Source: CAVXDY01 sp963760715 (GTDB taxonomy: Bacteria; Actinomycetota; Thermoleophilia; Miltoncostaeales; Miltoncostaeaceae). Taken from it: DNA of 64,000 bases. Positions 37,586-45,200 of this stretch are shown here, in pieces (the first letter of the stretch is position 1; each line of letters opens with the position of its first letter). Both the position numbers and the translations under genes were made by a program. Location of the stretch: positions 620,001 through 684,000 of the forward strand of contig CAVXDY010000003.1 in assembly GCA_963760715.1 (NCBI GenBank), read 5' to 3'. The notes beneath the pieces were generated by a model. That model did no database searches and was not told where the DNA came from. It saw only the letters and a list, made by a program, of their open reading frames with translations.

Positions 37586-39081
37586 CACCCGACCAGCGGG
37601 CCCCCGAGCGAGAACGGGCCGCCCGGGATGACCGCGCGCGGGTCGCCCCCCAGCCACTCCGACACGATCGAGCTGTAGACGGACCGGAAGTCGGTGGTCA
37701 CCCGCAGGTCGCCGCGGTCGAGGGTCGTCAGCCCGGGGTGCTCCCCGCGCAGCCCGCCGCGCACGCCCGAGCCCATGGCCAGCATCAGCCCGCCCGCGCC
37801 GTGGTCGGTGCCGCTGTTGTTCGACTCGACGCGCCGGCCGAACTCCGAGAACACCACCGTCATCACGCGTCCCTCGATGGCGCGGGCGGTGAGGTCGGCC
37901 GTGAAGGCCGCCAGCGCCCGGGAGAGCGTGGAGAGCTGCGGATCCTGGCTCTTGAGCTGGTTGCCGTGGGTGTCGAAGGAGCCCCAGTCGATCGTGATGA
38001 CCTTCACGCCGAGGTTCGCCGACAGGAGGGTCGCGGCGAGCTGGAGGCGCTGCGAGAGGTTGGAGGTCGGATAGCCCCCCGCGACCGGCGAGCCGGCGAG
38101 CGGCCGCAGCGAGCGCGACACCTGCACGGTGCGCCCGAAGACGTCGCGCGAGCGCCCCAGCTCGACGTTGCCCGCGCCCACCGGGACCAGCGAGAGCGGC
38201 GCCATCTGCTCGGTGGGGTTCGCCTGCGCCGCCGCCACGTTGTCCACCCGGAACTCGACGCCCGTGAGGCCGGTCACCGCGCTCACCGGCGCCTTCACGG
38301 TGCGGATCTGCTTGGAGATGGTGGAGTCGAGCGACACCGCCTGGAGCGGGTTGTCGGGCGATCCGTAGAGGTCGAGCCAGCGCCCCAGCCACCCGGTCGT
38401 CATCTTCTGGAGGGCCCCGGCGAACCAGTAGTCGCGGCTGTCGAAGTGCGAGCGGTTGGCCGGCGTGTAGTCGGCCGCCGGGAACACGGCCAGGTCGGAG
38501 CCGGGACCGCCGGTGCCGTCTCCGAACAGGGTGTCGAAGCCGCGCGTGTCGCCGTTGTTGCCCACGCCGGAGAGGCCGACGTTGGCCCACGCGGTGGCGC
38601 CGCCCGTGCCCGGCATGACCGTGCTGCCCACCTGGGTCGCCGTCGAGGGTCCCTGGATGCGCGCCAGGCCCGGACGCTTGGCGGTGTAGGTCGCGAAGTC
38701 CGGGACCGGGATGATGGTGTTGAGGCCGTCGTTGCCGCCGTTCAGGAAGATCATCACGAGCTGGTTGCCGGGCTCCGCGCCCTCGGCCACCGCCGCCTCG
38801 AACGCCCGGGTCCAGTCGATGCGGCTCGCGGCGTAGACCGACGCGACACCCAGCGCGCCGGTGCGGAAGAAGTCGCGGCGGCTGAGGCCCTTGGACCGCG
38901 GCACCCCGTCGGGGAAGCCCGCGACGGCCTCCACCGGGATCGGCATCCGGTCGACCGGATCGAGGCCGGTGACCAGGCTGTCGGAGCGGGCGCAGTCGGC
39001 GCAGTTGATGGCCTCGGCCTCGCCCGGGTCCATCGCGGCCGCGCCGCCCATCTCGTCGGGATCGAAGTCCTGGGTCATCAC
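37585..39081 (-). CDS. DUF1501 protein (Tat-exported, sulfatase-like fold)
   Basis: This is a 498-residue protein. A twin-arginine signal SRRDFFRTGALGVASVYA lies at about residues 67-84, unusually far in, after a segment with a CADC motif. An internal Met46 would place the RR pair normally. The mature part has LVMIFLNGGNDGLNTIIP, typical of DUF1501, which belongs to the alkaline phosphatase/sulfatase superfamily, plus ITIDWGSFDTHGNQ and VVFSEFGRRVESNNSGTDHGAGG near the C-terminus with candidate metal-binding Asp/His. DUF1501 proteins almost always pair with DUF1800, as here; the activity is not established. Confidence 0.92.
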   Translation of the reverse strand: MMTQDFDPDEMGGAAAMDPGEAEAINCADCARSDSLVTGLDPVDRMPIPVEAVAGFPDGVPRSKGLSRRDFFRTGALGVASVYAASRIDWTRAFEAAVAEGAEPGNQLVMIFLNGGNDGLNTIIPVPDFATYTAKRPGLARIQGPSTATQVGSTVMPGTGGATAWANVGLSGVGNNGDTRGFDTLFGDGTGGPGSDLAVFPAADYTPANRSHFDSRDYWFAGALQKMTTGWLGRWLDLYGSPDNPLQAVSLDSTISKQIRTVKAPVSAVTGLTGVEFRVDNVAAAQANPTEQMAPLSLVPVGAGNVELGRSRDVFGRTVQVSRSLRPLAGSPVAGGYPTSNLSQRLQLAATLLSANLGVKVITIDWGSFDTHGNQLKSQDPQLSTLSRALAAFTADLTARAIEGRVMTVVFSEFGRRVESNNSGTDHGAGGLMLAMGSGVRGGLRGEHPGLTTLDRGDLRVTTDFRSVYSSIVSEWLGGDPRAVIPGGPFSLGGPLVG

Positions 39082-40493
39082 ATCACCTGTGCGTCGGGGC
39101 CGGCGAGCATGAACGCGCGCAGGACGCGCTGACGTGCGATGCGGTCACCCGAGGAGGCCGCCTTGGCGTGCGCCGCGTAGTACTGCAGCGAGCTGACCGT
39201 GCCCTTGGCCATCCAGGGGCGGCCGACCGCCGCGTGCGCGCGCTGGAACGCCTGCTTGGGGGTCTCCGAGGCCTCGTCCTCCGGCGCCTTCGTGGCCAGC
39301 GTCGCGTACTTCAGGCTGAGCAGCTTGTTGGCCAGCGCGAACCGGGACAGCGCGGTGTTGGTGTTGAGCCAGGCCGGGCCGCCCTCCCAGCCCGCCACGG
39401 TGGGCGGGAAGTACGGGAGCTGCCCCATGGCGCTCAGGGCGTCGTAGAGGGTGCCGTCCTTGATCTGCAGGCCCAGGGTCCGCATCAGCCCGATCGCGTA
39501 GACGACCGGGGGCTTGATCATGTTCGGCTCCTTCACGGAGTCGAGCATCGCCGGGTGGGTCAGGATGCGCCGCACCAGTGGCTTGATGCGCAGCTTGGCC
39601 TTCAGGTAGACGTTCACGAGGTCGCGCACCGTGGCGGCGTTCGGCGCCGTGGGGATGAACTCGTGCCAGAGCTTGGTGACGAGGTACGGCGCGTGGTTCG
39701 GATGGGAGAGCACCACGTCCACCAGCTCCCGGTGCCCGAACGCGCCGGTCTTCCCCAGCACCGTCTTCTGGCCGTCGTCCCAGCGCGTCTTGTCGAAGAC
39801 CGCGGTCACGGCATCCGGATCGTCGTCCTTGATGGTCCAGCCGGTGGCCGAGCGCGCGGCCTCCCGCACGTCGACCTCGGTGTAGTTGGGAGCGCCGGCG
39901 GCGTTGGTCACGCCGACGCAGAACAGCTCCATCAGCTCGCGGCCGTAGTTCTCGTTCACGTTCTTCTTGGTGCTGTCCTCCCCGGTGAGGAAGCGCAGCA
40001 TCGCCGGCCCCTCCCCCATCTCGTAGACCAGGGTGCGAAAGTTGGCGGTGGGGAAGGCCCGCAGGTCCGAGTAGCGCCGGAAGAGGGCGTTCTGGGTGGT
40101 CATGAGCTGCGGCGGGGACACCATGTCGCGCTGGGTGGCGAAGTGGCGGTGCCAGAAGAAGGTGAGGCGCTCGACCAGCGGGTTGCCCGTGCGGATCATC
40201 TGGTCGCACCAGGCCAGCACCAGGTCCGTGTCGGACTCGTAGGGCTTCAGCGGGGTGCCGTCCGAGCGGACGGCCGCCGGGCCCGTGGGGGTCTGCGGCG
40301 CGGCGATGAGCCTGTCCACGGCGACGTGCAGGGAGAGGCCCTTGAGCGCCGCGCGGCCGGCCTCGTCGGGGCCGAAGCCCGCGCGCCACATCAGGCGGTC
40401 GACCATCGTCTCGGTCAGCGCGGCCTGCGCCCCGCCGGCCACCGGGCGCGAGAGGCGGCGCCGGCGCGGCGCGGCCTTCAGACGTGGGCTCAT
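39078..40493 (-). CDS. DUF1800 protein
   Basis: This is a 471-residue member of DUF1800. Family landmarks: RLMWRAGFGPDEA near residue 33, ERLTFFWHRHFATQRD, NENYGRELMELFCVG, and ARSATGWTI. It is alpha-helical and lacks a clear signal peptide, although the N-terminus is very basic (RLKAAPRRRRLSRP). The DUF1800-DUF1501 pair is widespread; proposals link it to secreted or cell-surface processing, but no reaction is proven. The ATG overlaps the GH-like gene's stop, and its own stop overlaps the DUF1501 start, so all three are made together. Confidence 0.93.
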   Translation of the reverse strand: MSPRLKAAPRRRRLSRPVAGGAQAALTETMVDRLMWRAGFGPDEAGRAALKGLSLHVAVDRLIAAPQTPTGPAAVRSDGTPLKPYESDTDLVLAWCDQMIRTGNPLVERLTFFWHRHFATQRDMVSPPQLMTTQNALFRRYSDLRAFPTANFRTLVYEMGEGPAMLRFLTGEDSTKKNVNENYGRELMELFCVGVTNAAGAPNYTEVDVREAARSATGWTIKDDDPDAVTAVFDKTRWDDGQKTVLGKTGAFGHRELVDVVLSHPNHAPYLVTKLWHEFIPTAPNAATVRDLVNVYLKAKLRIKPLVRRILTHPAMLDSVKEPNMIKPPVVYAIGLMRTLGLQIKDGTLYDALSAMGQLPYFPPTVAGWEGGPAWLNTNTALSRFALANKLLSLKYATLATKAPEDEASETPKQAFQRAHAAVGRPWMAKGTVSSLQYYAAHAKAASSGDRIARQRVLRAFMLAGPDAQVM

Positions 40494-41479
40494 GCGCCCC
40501 TTCGGAAGACGAATTTCGAGAAGGCGAGGCGGGTCGTCTTCTTCGCCCCGATGCGGAAGTCGCCGTTGCGGTCGCGCACGTCGAACCAGACCAGGCCGGC
40601 CAGGTTCGGGATCGCGGTCTGCAGCGAGCCGAGCCGCCCGATCCACTGCTCCTTGCTGCCCCCGAGCGCGGTCGAGCCGGTCTCCGCGATCCAGAACGGG
40701 GCCGAGCTCAGCGCCGAGATCTCGCGGTAGGCGTCCTCGAAGAGGGCGGCGGGCTCCGTCCAGGCGAGGCCCCCCTGCGCGCCGAAGTTGTATCCGCTCG
40801 TGCCCACCAGATCGACCTGCGCGGCGCCCGGGAAGTAGGCCGCGATGGCGTTCTCGGGCGTCGCCGGCACGCTCCGGGCATAGGGCGCCCACAGCAGGCG
40901 GATCCTCGTGCCGCCCGCGTTCCTCACGGTCCTGCGCACCTGCTTCCAGGCCGCCACGTAGGCCGCCGGGGTGTTGCCGTTGACCGTGCCCGACCAGGCG
41001 TACCAGGGCGTGTTGGGCTCCGGCATCGGGCGCAGGATCGGGGCGGGCTTCAGGCCGCGCAGCTGCTTGGTCAGGGCCACCAGCCCGCGGTTCTGGGCGC
41101 CGCGGCGGACTCGCGAGAGCTTGAAGCGGGGCTGCTTGGCGCCCTCCTTGCCGCTGTCGGGCATCCAGCTCACCAGCAGGCGGGCGTGCGTGCGCCGGGC
41201 GAGCGCGACCACCGACGGCTCCACCAGCTTGCCGCCGGTGACGTAGGTGGAGATGACGCGGGTCGACCTCCGGCCGACGACCCTGGTCAGAGCCGGCACC
41301 CCGGCGACGGGGTTGTCCTGATAGACGCCGACCTCGATCCGCGCCGCCGCGGCCGGCGATGCTCCGACCCCCACCCCGAACGTCCCGGCAACGGCTCCGG
41401 CGACGCACGCGAGGGGAATGATCGCGCCGCTCACAACCGAGCGTCCAAGGCGCGTCCGGGGGGGAGTCATTGCCCGCAA
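40490..41479 (-). CDS. Secreted GH26-like glycoside hydrolase
   Basis: This is a 329-residue protein with a signal peptide (about 15-46). The TIM-barrel-like part begins RIEVGVYQDNP. PILRPMPEPNTPWYAW (Glu154) and PFWIAETGST (Glu266) match the acid/base and nucleophile positions of GH26-type beta-mannanases and related clan GH-A enzymes. LLWAPYARSVP lies between them, as expected. The substrate is unknown. The frame allows TTG 41479, but ATG 41470 is a more usual start. It is the first gene of the DUF1800-DUF1501-cupredoxin run. The leader upstream contains tandem TSACR repeats. Confidence 0.82.
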   Translation of the reverse strand: MRAMTPPRTRLGRSVVSGAIIPLACVAGAVAGTFGVGVGASPAAAARIEVGVYQDNPVAGVPALTRVVGRRSTRVISTYVTGGKLVEPSVVALARRTHARLLVSWMPDSGKEGAKQPRFKLSRVRRGAQNRGLVALTKQLRGLKPAPILRPMPEPNTPWYAWSGTVNGNTPAAYVAAWKQVRRTVRNAGGTRIRLLWAPYARSVPATPENAIAAYFPGAAQVDLVGTSGYNFGAQGGLAWTEPAALFEDAYREISALSSAPFWIAETGSTALGGSKEQWIGRLGSLQTAIPNLAGLVWFDVRDRNGDFRIGAKKTTRLAFSKFVFRRGA

Positions 41480-41487
41480 CCTAGTCC

Positions 41488-41580
41488 CGCATCGGCCCCT
41501 CGTCGCCCGCCGGATGGGGAACCCAACGGTTCCGTCACAGACTCCTCACACGGCCTGACACTCCTTCACGGGCCGATGCG
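41488..41580. promoter_or_regulatory. Repeat-rich upstream region of the GH/DUF1800/DUF1501 operon
   Basis: Within the 157-base gap between glyA and the GH-like gene, a perfect 11-bp inverted repeat, CGCATCGGCCC (41488-41498) and GGGCCGATGCG (41570-41580), flanks 71 bases. Inside lie four units TCACA (41535), TCACA (41546), TGACA (41556) and TCACG (41566), spaced 10-11 bases apart, one helical turn. This looks like a binding site array for a regulator (a Pho-box-like layout), placed 55-100 bases upstream of the operon. Regulatory function is inferred. Confidence 0.4.
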
Positions 41581-41636
41581 CGCAAAGCGCCAGTATCGCC
41601 GAGCGCCCGGGGGCCGGCGCGGCCCGCGGATGGGGC

Positions 41637-42929
41637 CTACGCGACCGCCGAGGCCGCCAGGAGGCCCGGGTAGATCGGGAAGCGCTCACCCACCGCGCGG
41701 GAGCGGGCGCGCAGCGCCTCGAGCTCGGCGTCGGAGACCTCCTCGCGGAGCGCGGCCACGATGACCTGACCGATCTCGCGCATCTCGTCCTCGCCCAGGC
41801 CGCGCGTGGTGAGCGCGGGGGTCCCGATGCGCAGGCCCGAGGTGACCGTGGGGGGCCGCTCGTCGAAGGGCACGCCGTTCTTGTTGACCGTGATGCCGGC
41901 GCGGTGCAGCCGCTCCTCGCCGTCGGCGCCGGTGAGGGCCGTGTCCGACAGGTCCACCAGCAGGAGGTGGTTGTCGGTGCCCCCGCTCACCAGGGCGAGG
42001 CCGCCGTCGACCAGCTCGGCCGCCAGCGTCCGGCAGTTGGCCACGGTCTGCTCCTGGCGCGCCCGGAACTCGGGCGTGAGCGCGTGGCCCAGCGCGACGG
42101 CCTTCCCCGCGATGACGTGCATCAGCGGGCCGCCCTGGAGGCCGGGGAACACGGCCCGGTCGACCGCGGTCGCGAGCTCCTCCGAGCTCAGCACGATGCC
42201 CGCCCGGGGGCCGCCGAGGGTCTTGTGCGTCGTGGTCGTGACCAGGTCGGCGACGCCCACCGGCGTGGGGTGCAGGCCGGCCGCGACGAGGCCCGCGATG
42301 TGGGCCATGTCGACCATCAGGCGCGCCCCGACCTCGTCGGCGATCTCGCGGAAGGCGGCGAAGTCGATGATCCGCGGGTAGGCCGACGCGCCGGCCACGA
42401 TCAGGGCGGGCCGCTGCTCGCGGGCCATGTCCCGCACCTGGTCCATGTCGATGCGGCAGTCCCCGCGCCGCACGCCGTAGTGCTGGAAGTCGTAGAGCCC
42501 CCCCGAGAAGTTCACCTTCAGACCGTGCGACAGGTGGCCGCCGTGCGAGAGGGCCATCGCCAGCACCCGGTCGCCGGCCTTCAGCACGGACCGGTACGCG
42601 GCCTCGTTGGCCGTGGACCCGGAGTGGGGCTGCACGTTGGCGTGGGCCGCCCCGAAGACGGCCTTGGCGCGGTCGATGGCGAGTTGCTCGACCTCGTCCA
42701 CGACCTCGCAGCCGCCGTAGTAGCGCCGGCCCGGCAGGCCCTCGGCGTACTTGTTGGTGAGCACCGACCCGACCGCCTGGAGGACCGCCTGGCTCGTGAA
42801 GTTCTCGCTGGCGATCATCTCGAGCGTCTCGCTCTGGCGGTCGAGCTCGGCCCGCAGCAGGCGGGCGATCTCCGGATCCACCACCGAGACGTCCTGTGAC
42901 AGGTAGCTGTCGAAGTCGGTGAAGCTCAC
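41637..42929 (-). CDS. glyA: Serine hydroxymethyltransferase
   Basis: This PLP enzyme interconverts serine and glycine with tetrahydrofolate and supplies C1 units. The 430-residue protein has SENFTSQAV, NKYAEGLPGRRYYGG, ANVQPHSGSTANEA, the PLP-binding Lys in VTTTTHKTLGGPRAG, and the C-terminal IGTPALTTRGLGEDEM. The start is GTG 42929 with GGGAG upstream, 15 bases after the sua5 stop. It lies in the conserved actinobacterial run prfA-prmC-sua5-glyA. Confidence 0.98.
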   Translation of the reverse strand: MSFTDFDSYLSQDVSVVDPEIARLLRAELDRQSETLEMIASENFTSQAVLQAVGSVLTNKYAEGLPGRRYYGGCEVVDEVEQLAIDRAKAVFGAAHANVQPHSGSTANEAAYRSVLKAGDRVLAMALSHGGHLSHGLKVNFSGGLYDFQHYGVRRGDCRIDMDQVRDMAREQRPALIVAGASAYPRIIDFAAFREIADEVGARLMVDMAHIAGLVAAGLHPTPVGVADLVTTTTHKTLGGPRAGIVLSSEELATAVDRAVFPGLQGGPLMHVIAGKAVALGHALTPEFRARQEQTVANCRTLAAELVDGGLALVSGGTDNHLLLVDLSDTALTGADGEERLHRAGITVNKNGVPFDERPPTVTSGLRIGTPALTTRGLGEDEMREIGQVIVAALREEVSDAELEALRARSRAVGERFPIYPGLLAASAVA

Positions 42930-42944
42930 GCGCCGCTCCCGGGC

Positions 42945-43598
42945 TCAGGGGGTTTGGGAAGGTCCGAGGGTACACCCCGGCCACGACGGCTCGACCGGCA
43001 CTCCCGCGTCCCGGAGCGCCCTCGCCACCGCCCCCGGATCGGGCCCCGGGCGCATCAGCGCGGCGGCCCCGCCGCCGGCCAGCGCCCGCAGGTCAACCAC
43101 CGCCGACGCGGTGCCCGGCAGGGGTCCCCCGTCGACGACCACCGCGGCGCCCCTGCGCAGAGCGGGCGACACCTCGTCGAGCCTCGCCGGGTCCGTGCCG
43201 CCGGGCTCGTTGGCGCTCGTCGCGAGCAGGGGCAGCCCGAGCGCGTCGAGCGGCCCGGGCGCCGGCGCGCGCAGGCCCACGGTCCCGGGGGTGTCGCCCG
43301 ACGCGGCCGCGTACCGGCCCGCCGGGTCCGGCACGAGGCACGTGACCGGGCCGGGCAGGAGCGTCGCGGCCGCGGAGCGCGTGAGCGGGTCGAGGGCCGC
43401 CATCGCCTCGTCCAGGAGCGCGGGGCCGAACAGCAGCACCTGGCAGGGCTGGGACCGCGGCCGTCCCTTCAGCGCGTAGAGGGCGGCCACGCCGGCCGGC
43501 ACGTCGAGCGCGGCCGCCAGGCCGTAGACCGTGTCGGTGGGGACGACCGCGACCCGGCCGGCGAGCAGCGCCCGCCGCAGCGCGGGGAGGTCGGTCAC
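42945..43598 (-). CDS. Threonylcarbamoyl-AMP synthase (YrdC/Sua5 family)
   Basis: This enzyme makes threonylcarbamoyl-AMP, the donor for t6A37 of tRNAs reading ANN codons. The 217-residue protein has VPTDTVYGLAA, the KGRPRSQP ATP/bicarbonate motif, LLPGPVTCLV, and ATSANEPGGTDP. It lacks the C-terminal Sua5 domain, so it is the short YrdC type. GTG 43598 overlaps the VapC stop (GTGA), placing an essential tRNA-modification gene in translational coupling with a toxin gene. Confidence 0.93.
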   Translation of the reverse strand: MTDLPALRRALLAGRVAVVPTDTVYGLAAALDVPAGVAALYALKGRPRSQPCQVLLFGPALLDEAMAALDPLTRSAAATLLPGPVTCLVPDPAGRYAAASGDTPGTVGLRAPAPGPLDALGLPLLATSANEPGGTDPARLDEVSPALRRGAAVVVDGGPLPGTASAVVDLRALAGGGAAALMRPGPDPGAVARALRDAGVPVEPSWPGCTLGPSQTP

Positions 43599-43984
43599 AC
43601 CGCCATGGTCAGGTCGGTGTGGGCGAAGTCGCCTCCCACGCAGAGGAGCGGCTCATCGGCGACCTTCGCCGTCGCGTAGGTGAGGCAGTCGCCGAAGTTG
43701 AGAGCGGCCGCATGACGTCCCTTGCCGAAACGACGGAACCCGTCGAGTGCGACGGGCCAGTGTCGCTCGCCGAACGGGATGACCGCGGCGCCGCTCTCGA
43801 CCAGGAAGGCCGCGAGGTGGATCTCCGACGACTCGCCGAGGCGGGAGGCCAGCACCATGCCCGTCTCGAGCACGGTCGGCGCCGCGACGGCTCGATAGGG
43901 GTCCCGCGCCAGCGTCCTCTCGAGCGCGAGAGCGTGGGGTTCGCCCAGGATGATCGCGACGATCGCCGAGCTGTCGAGGATCAA
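43595..43984 (-). CDS. vapC: VapC-type PIN-domain ribonuclease toxin
   Basis: This is a 129-residue PIN nuclease that likely cleaves RNA when free of antitoxin. The acidic metal-binding quartet is visible: Asp4 (LILDSSAIVAII), Glu40 (TVLETGMVLASRL), Asp99 (NFGDCLTYATA) and Asp119 (GGDFAHTDL). The start is TTG 43984, which overlaps the VapB stop (TTGA), the usual antitoxin-toxin coupling. Longer frames upstream would run antiparallel through VapB and are not credible. It is inserted in the prmC-sua5 interval of a translation operon. Confidence 0.92.
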   Translation of the reverse strand: MILDSSAIVAIILGEPHALALERTLARDPYRAVAAPTVLETGMVLASRLGESSEIHLAAFLVESGAAVIPFGERHWPVALDGFRRFGKGRHAAALNFGDCLTYATAKVADEPLLCVGGDFAHTDLTMAV

Positions 43985-44253
43985 TAGCCCTCGGGTCCGA
44001 TCCCGAGGATCTTCTCCCGCTCCGCCTTGGAGATCGCCTTTCCCCTGACGTCCTCCGGGAGGGAGGGCCATACCTCCTGCTCGAGGAAGCTGTGCAGGCG
44101 CTGAAACCGCTCCTCCGCCGTCTCGGCGCCCCGCAGACGGTCACGTCGCTCGCGCAGCGCGGTGCGGACCGCGCCGGTCTTGCTCTCGCCCGTCAGCGCC
44201 GCGACCTCGGCCGCCAAGCGCACCGTCTCCGCATCCTTGATGTTCAGAGCCAT
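43981..44253 (-). CDS. vapB: VapB-type antitoxin
   Basis: This is a 90-residue antitoxin. The N-terminus MALNIKDAETVRLAAEVAALTGESKTGAVRTALRERR is the Rv0623/PSK-type VapB DNA-binding ribbon-helix-helix. The C-terminal part (FLEQEVWPSLPED) would wrap VapC. The ATG at 44253 lies inside a 7-bp palindrome and is preceded by TAGATT with six bases between, so the pair probably has its own autoregulated, leaderless promoter. It is 64 bases after the prmC stop. Confidence 0.92.
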   Translation of the reverse strand: MALNIKDAETVRLAAEVAALTGESKTGAVRTALRERRDRLRGAETAEERFQRLHSFLEQEVWPSLPEDVRGKAISKAEREKILGIGPEGY

Positions 44254-44271
44254 GGTGGAAATCTACCATGG
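44250..44271 (-). promoter_or_regulatory. vapBC operator/promoter overlapping the start codon
   Basis: The perfect inverted repeat CCATGGT (44250-44256) / ACCATGG (44265-44271), with 8 bases between, covers the vapB ATG (44253-44251). It also overlaps a -10 hexamer TAGATT (44265-44260). VapB or VapBC binding here would block RNA polymerase directly, the usual autoregulation of such modules. Binding is inferred from position and symmetry. Confidence 0.6.
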
Positions 44272-44317
44272 TGGTGAGACGAGCCAGACAGTTCGGCTCT
44301 CGGCCGCTCGAACGCCA

Positions 44318-45184
44318 TCACGCGGGTGGCGTCGCGCCGGCGCGCCCGCCGACGACCCGGTCCACGCCCGCAAGGTCGGCCCGCCGGGACACCTGCCCCA
44401 GCCCGGCCCCGCGCAGGGCCTCCTCGGCCGCGGGCGCCTGGCCCTCGCCGACCTCGATCAGCACCCAGCCGCCGGGCTCCAGGTGCTCCGGCGCCTCGGC
44501 CGCGATGCGGGCGACGGCCTCCAGCCCGGTGGGGCCCGCCACGAGGGCCTCGGCCGGCTCGAACGCCAGCTCCGGCGGGGCGGCCGCCAGGTCGGCCTCC
44601 GACAGGTAGGGCGGGTTCGCGGCGATCACGGAGAAGCGCCGGCCGGCGACCGCGGCGAACCCGTCCGAGCGCAGCCACTCCACCTCCAGGCCCAGGCGGG
44701 ACCCGTTCTCGCGCGCCGCCTCCAGGGCCTCGGGCGATCGCTCGAGGGCGGTCACCCGCAGCCCGTCCCCCTCGCCGGCCAGCGCGAGCGCCACGGCCCC
44801 GCTGCCGGATCCCCAGTCGACCACGGCCGCGCCGGACGGGGCGACCTCGAGCGCCCACTCCACCAGCGTCTCGGTCTCCGGCCGCGGCACCAGCACGCAC
44901 GGCCCCACGCTCAGGCTCATCCGGCGGAAGGCCCGTTCGCCGGTGAGGTAGGCCACCGGCTCGCGGCGGCCGCGGCGGGCCAGCAGGTCGCGGGCGCGGG
45001 CCAGCTCGGGCGGGGTGAGCGGGCGCTCGGAGTCGGTGTAGAGGCGCAGCCGCTCGACGCCCAGGGCATGGGCCAGCAGCAGGTCGGCGTCGAGCCGCGG
45101 CGACGGCGACCCGCGCTCGGACAGGTAGGCGGTGCTGCGCCGCAGGACCTCGGCGATGGTGAGGGGCGGGTCGGCCGCGCCCAT
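44318..45184 (-). CDS. prmC: Release factor glutamine methyltransferase
   Basis: PrmC (HemK) methylates the Gln of the GGQ motif in RF1 and RF2. The 288-residue protein has the N-terminal helical domain (TIAEVLRRSTAYL), the AdoMet site VVDWGSGSGAVALALA (D-W-G in place of the common D-x-G-T-G), and the catalytic VIAANPPYLSEADL. Its substrate genes prfA (nearby) and prfB are both in this window. Confidence 0.95.
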   Translation of the reverse strand: MGAADPPLTIAEVLRRSTAYLSERGSPSPRLDADLLLAHALGVERLRLYTDSERPLTPPELARARDLLARRGRREPVAYLTGERAFRRMSLSVGPCVLVPRPETETLVEWALEVAPSGAAVVDWGSGSGAVALALAGEGDGLRVTALERSPEALEAARENGSRLGLEVEWLRSDGFAAVAGRRFSVIAANPPYLSEADLAAAPPELAFEPAEALVAGPTGLEAVARIAAEAPEHLEPGGWVLIEVGEGQAPAAEEALRGAGLGQVSRRADLAGVDRVVGGRAGATPPA

Positions 45185-45200
45185 CTCGGCCGTCAGTCCG

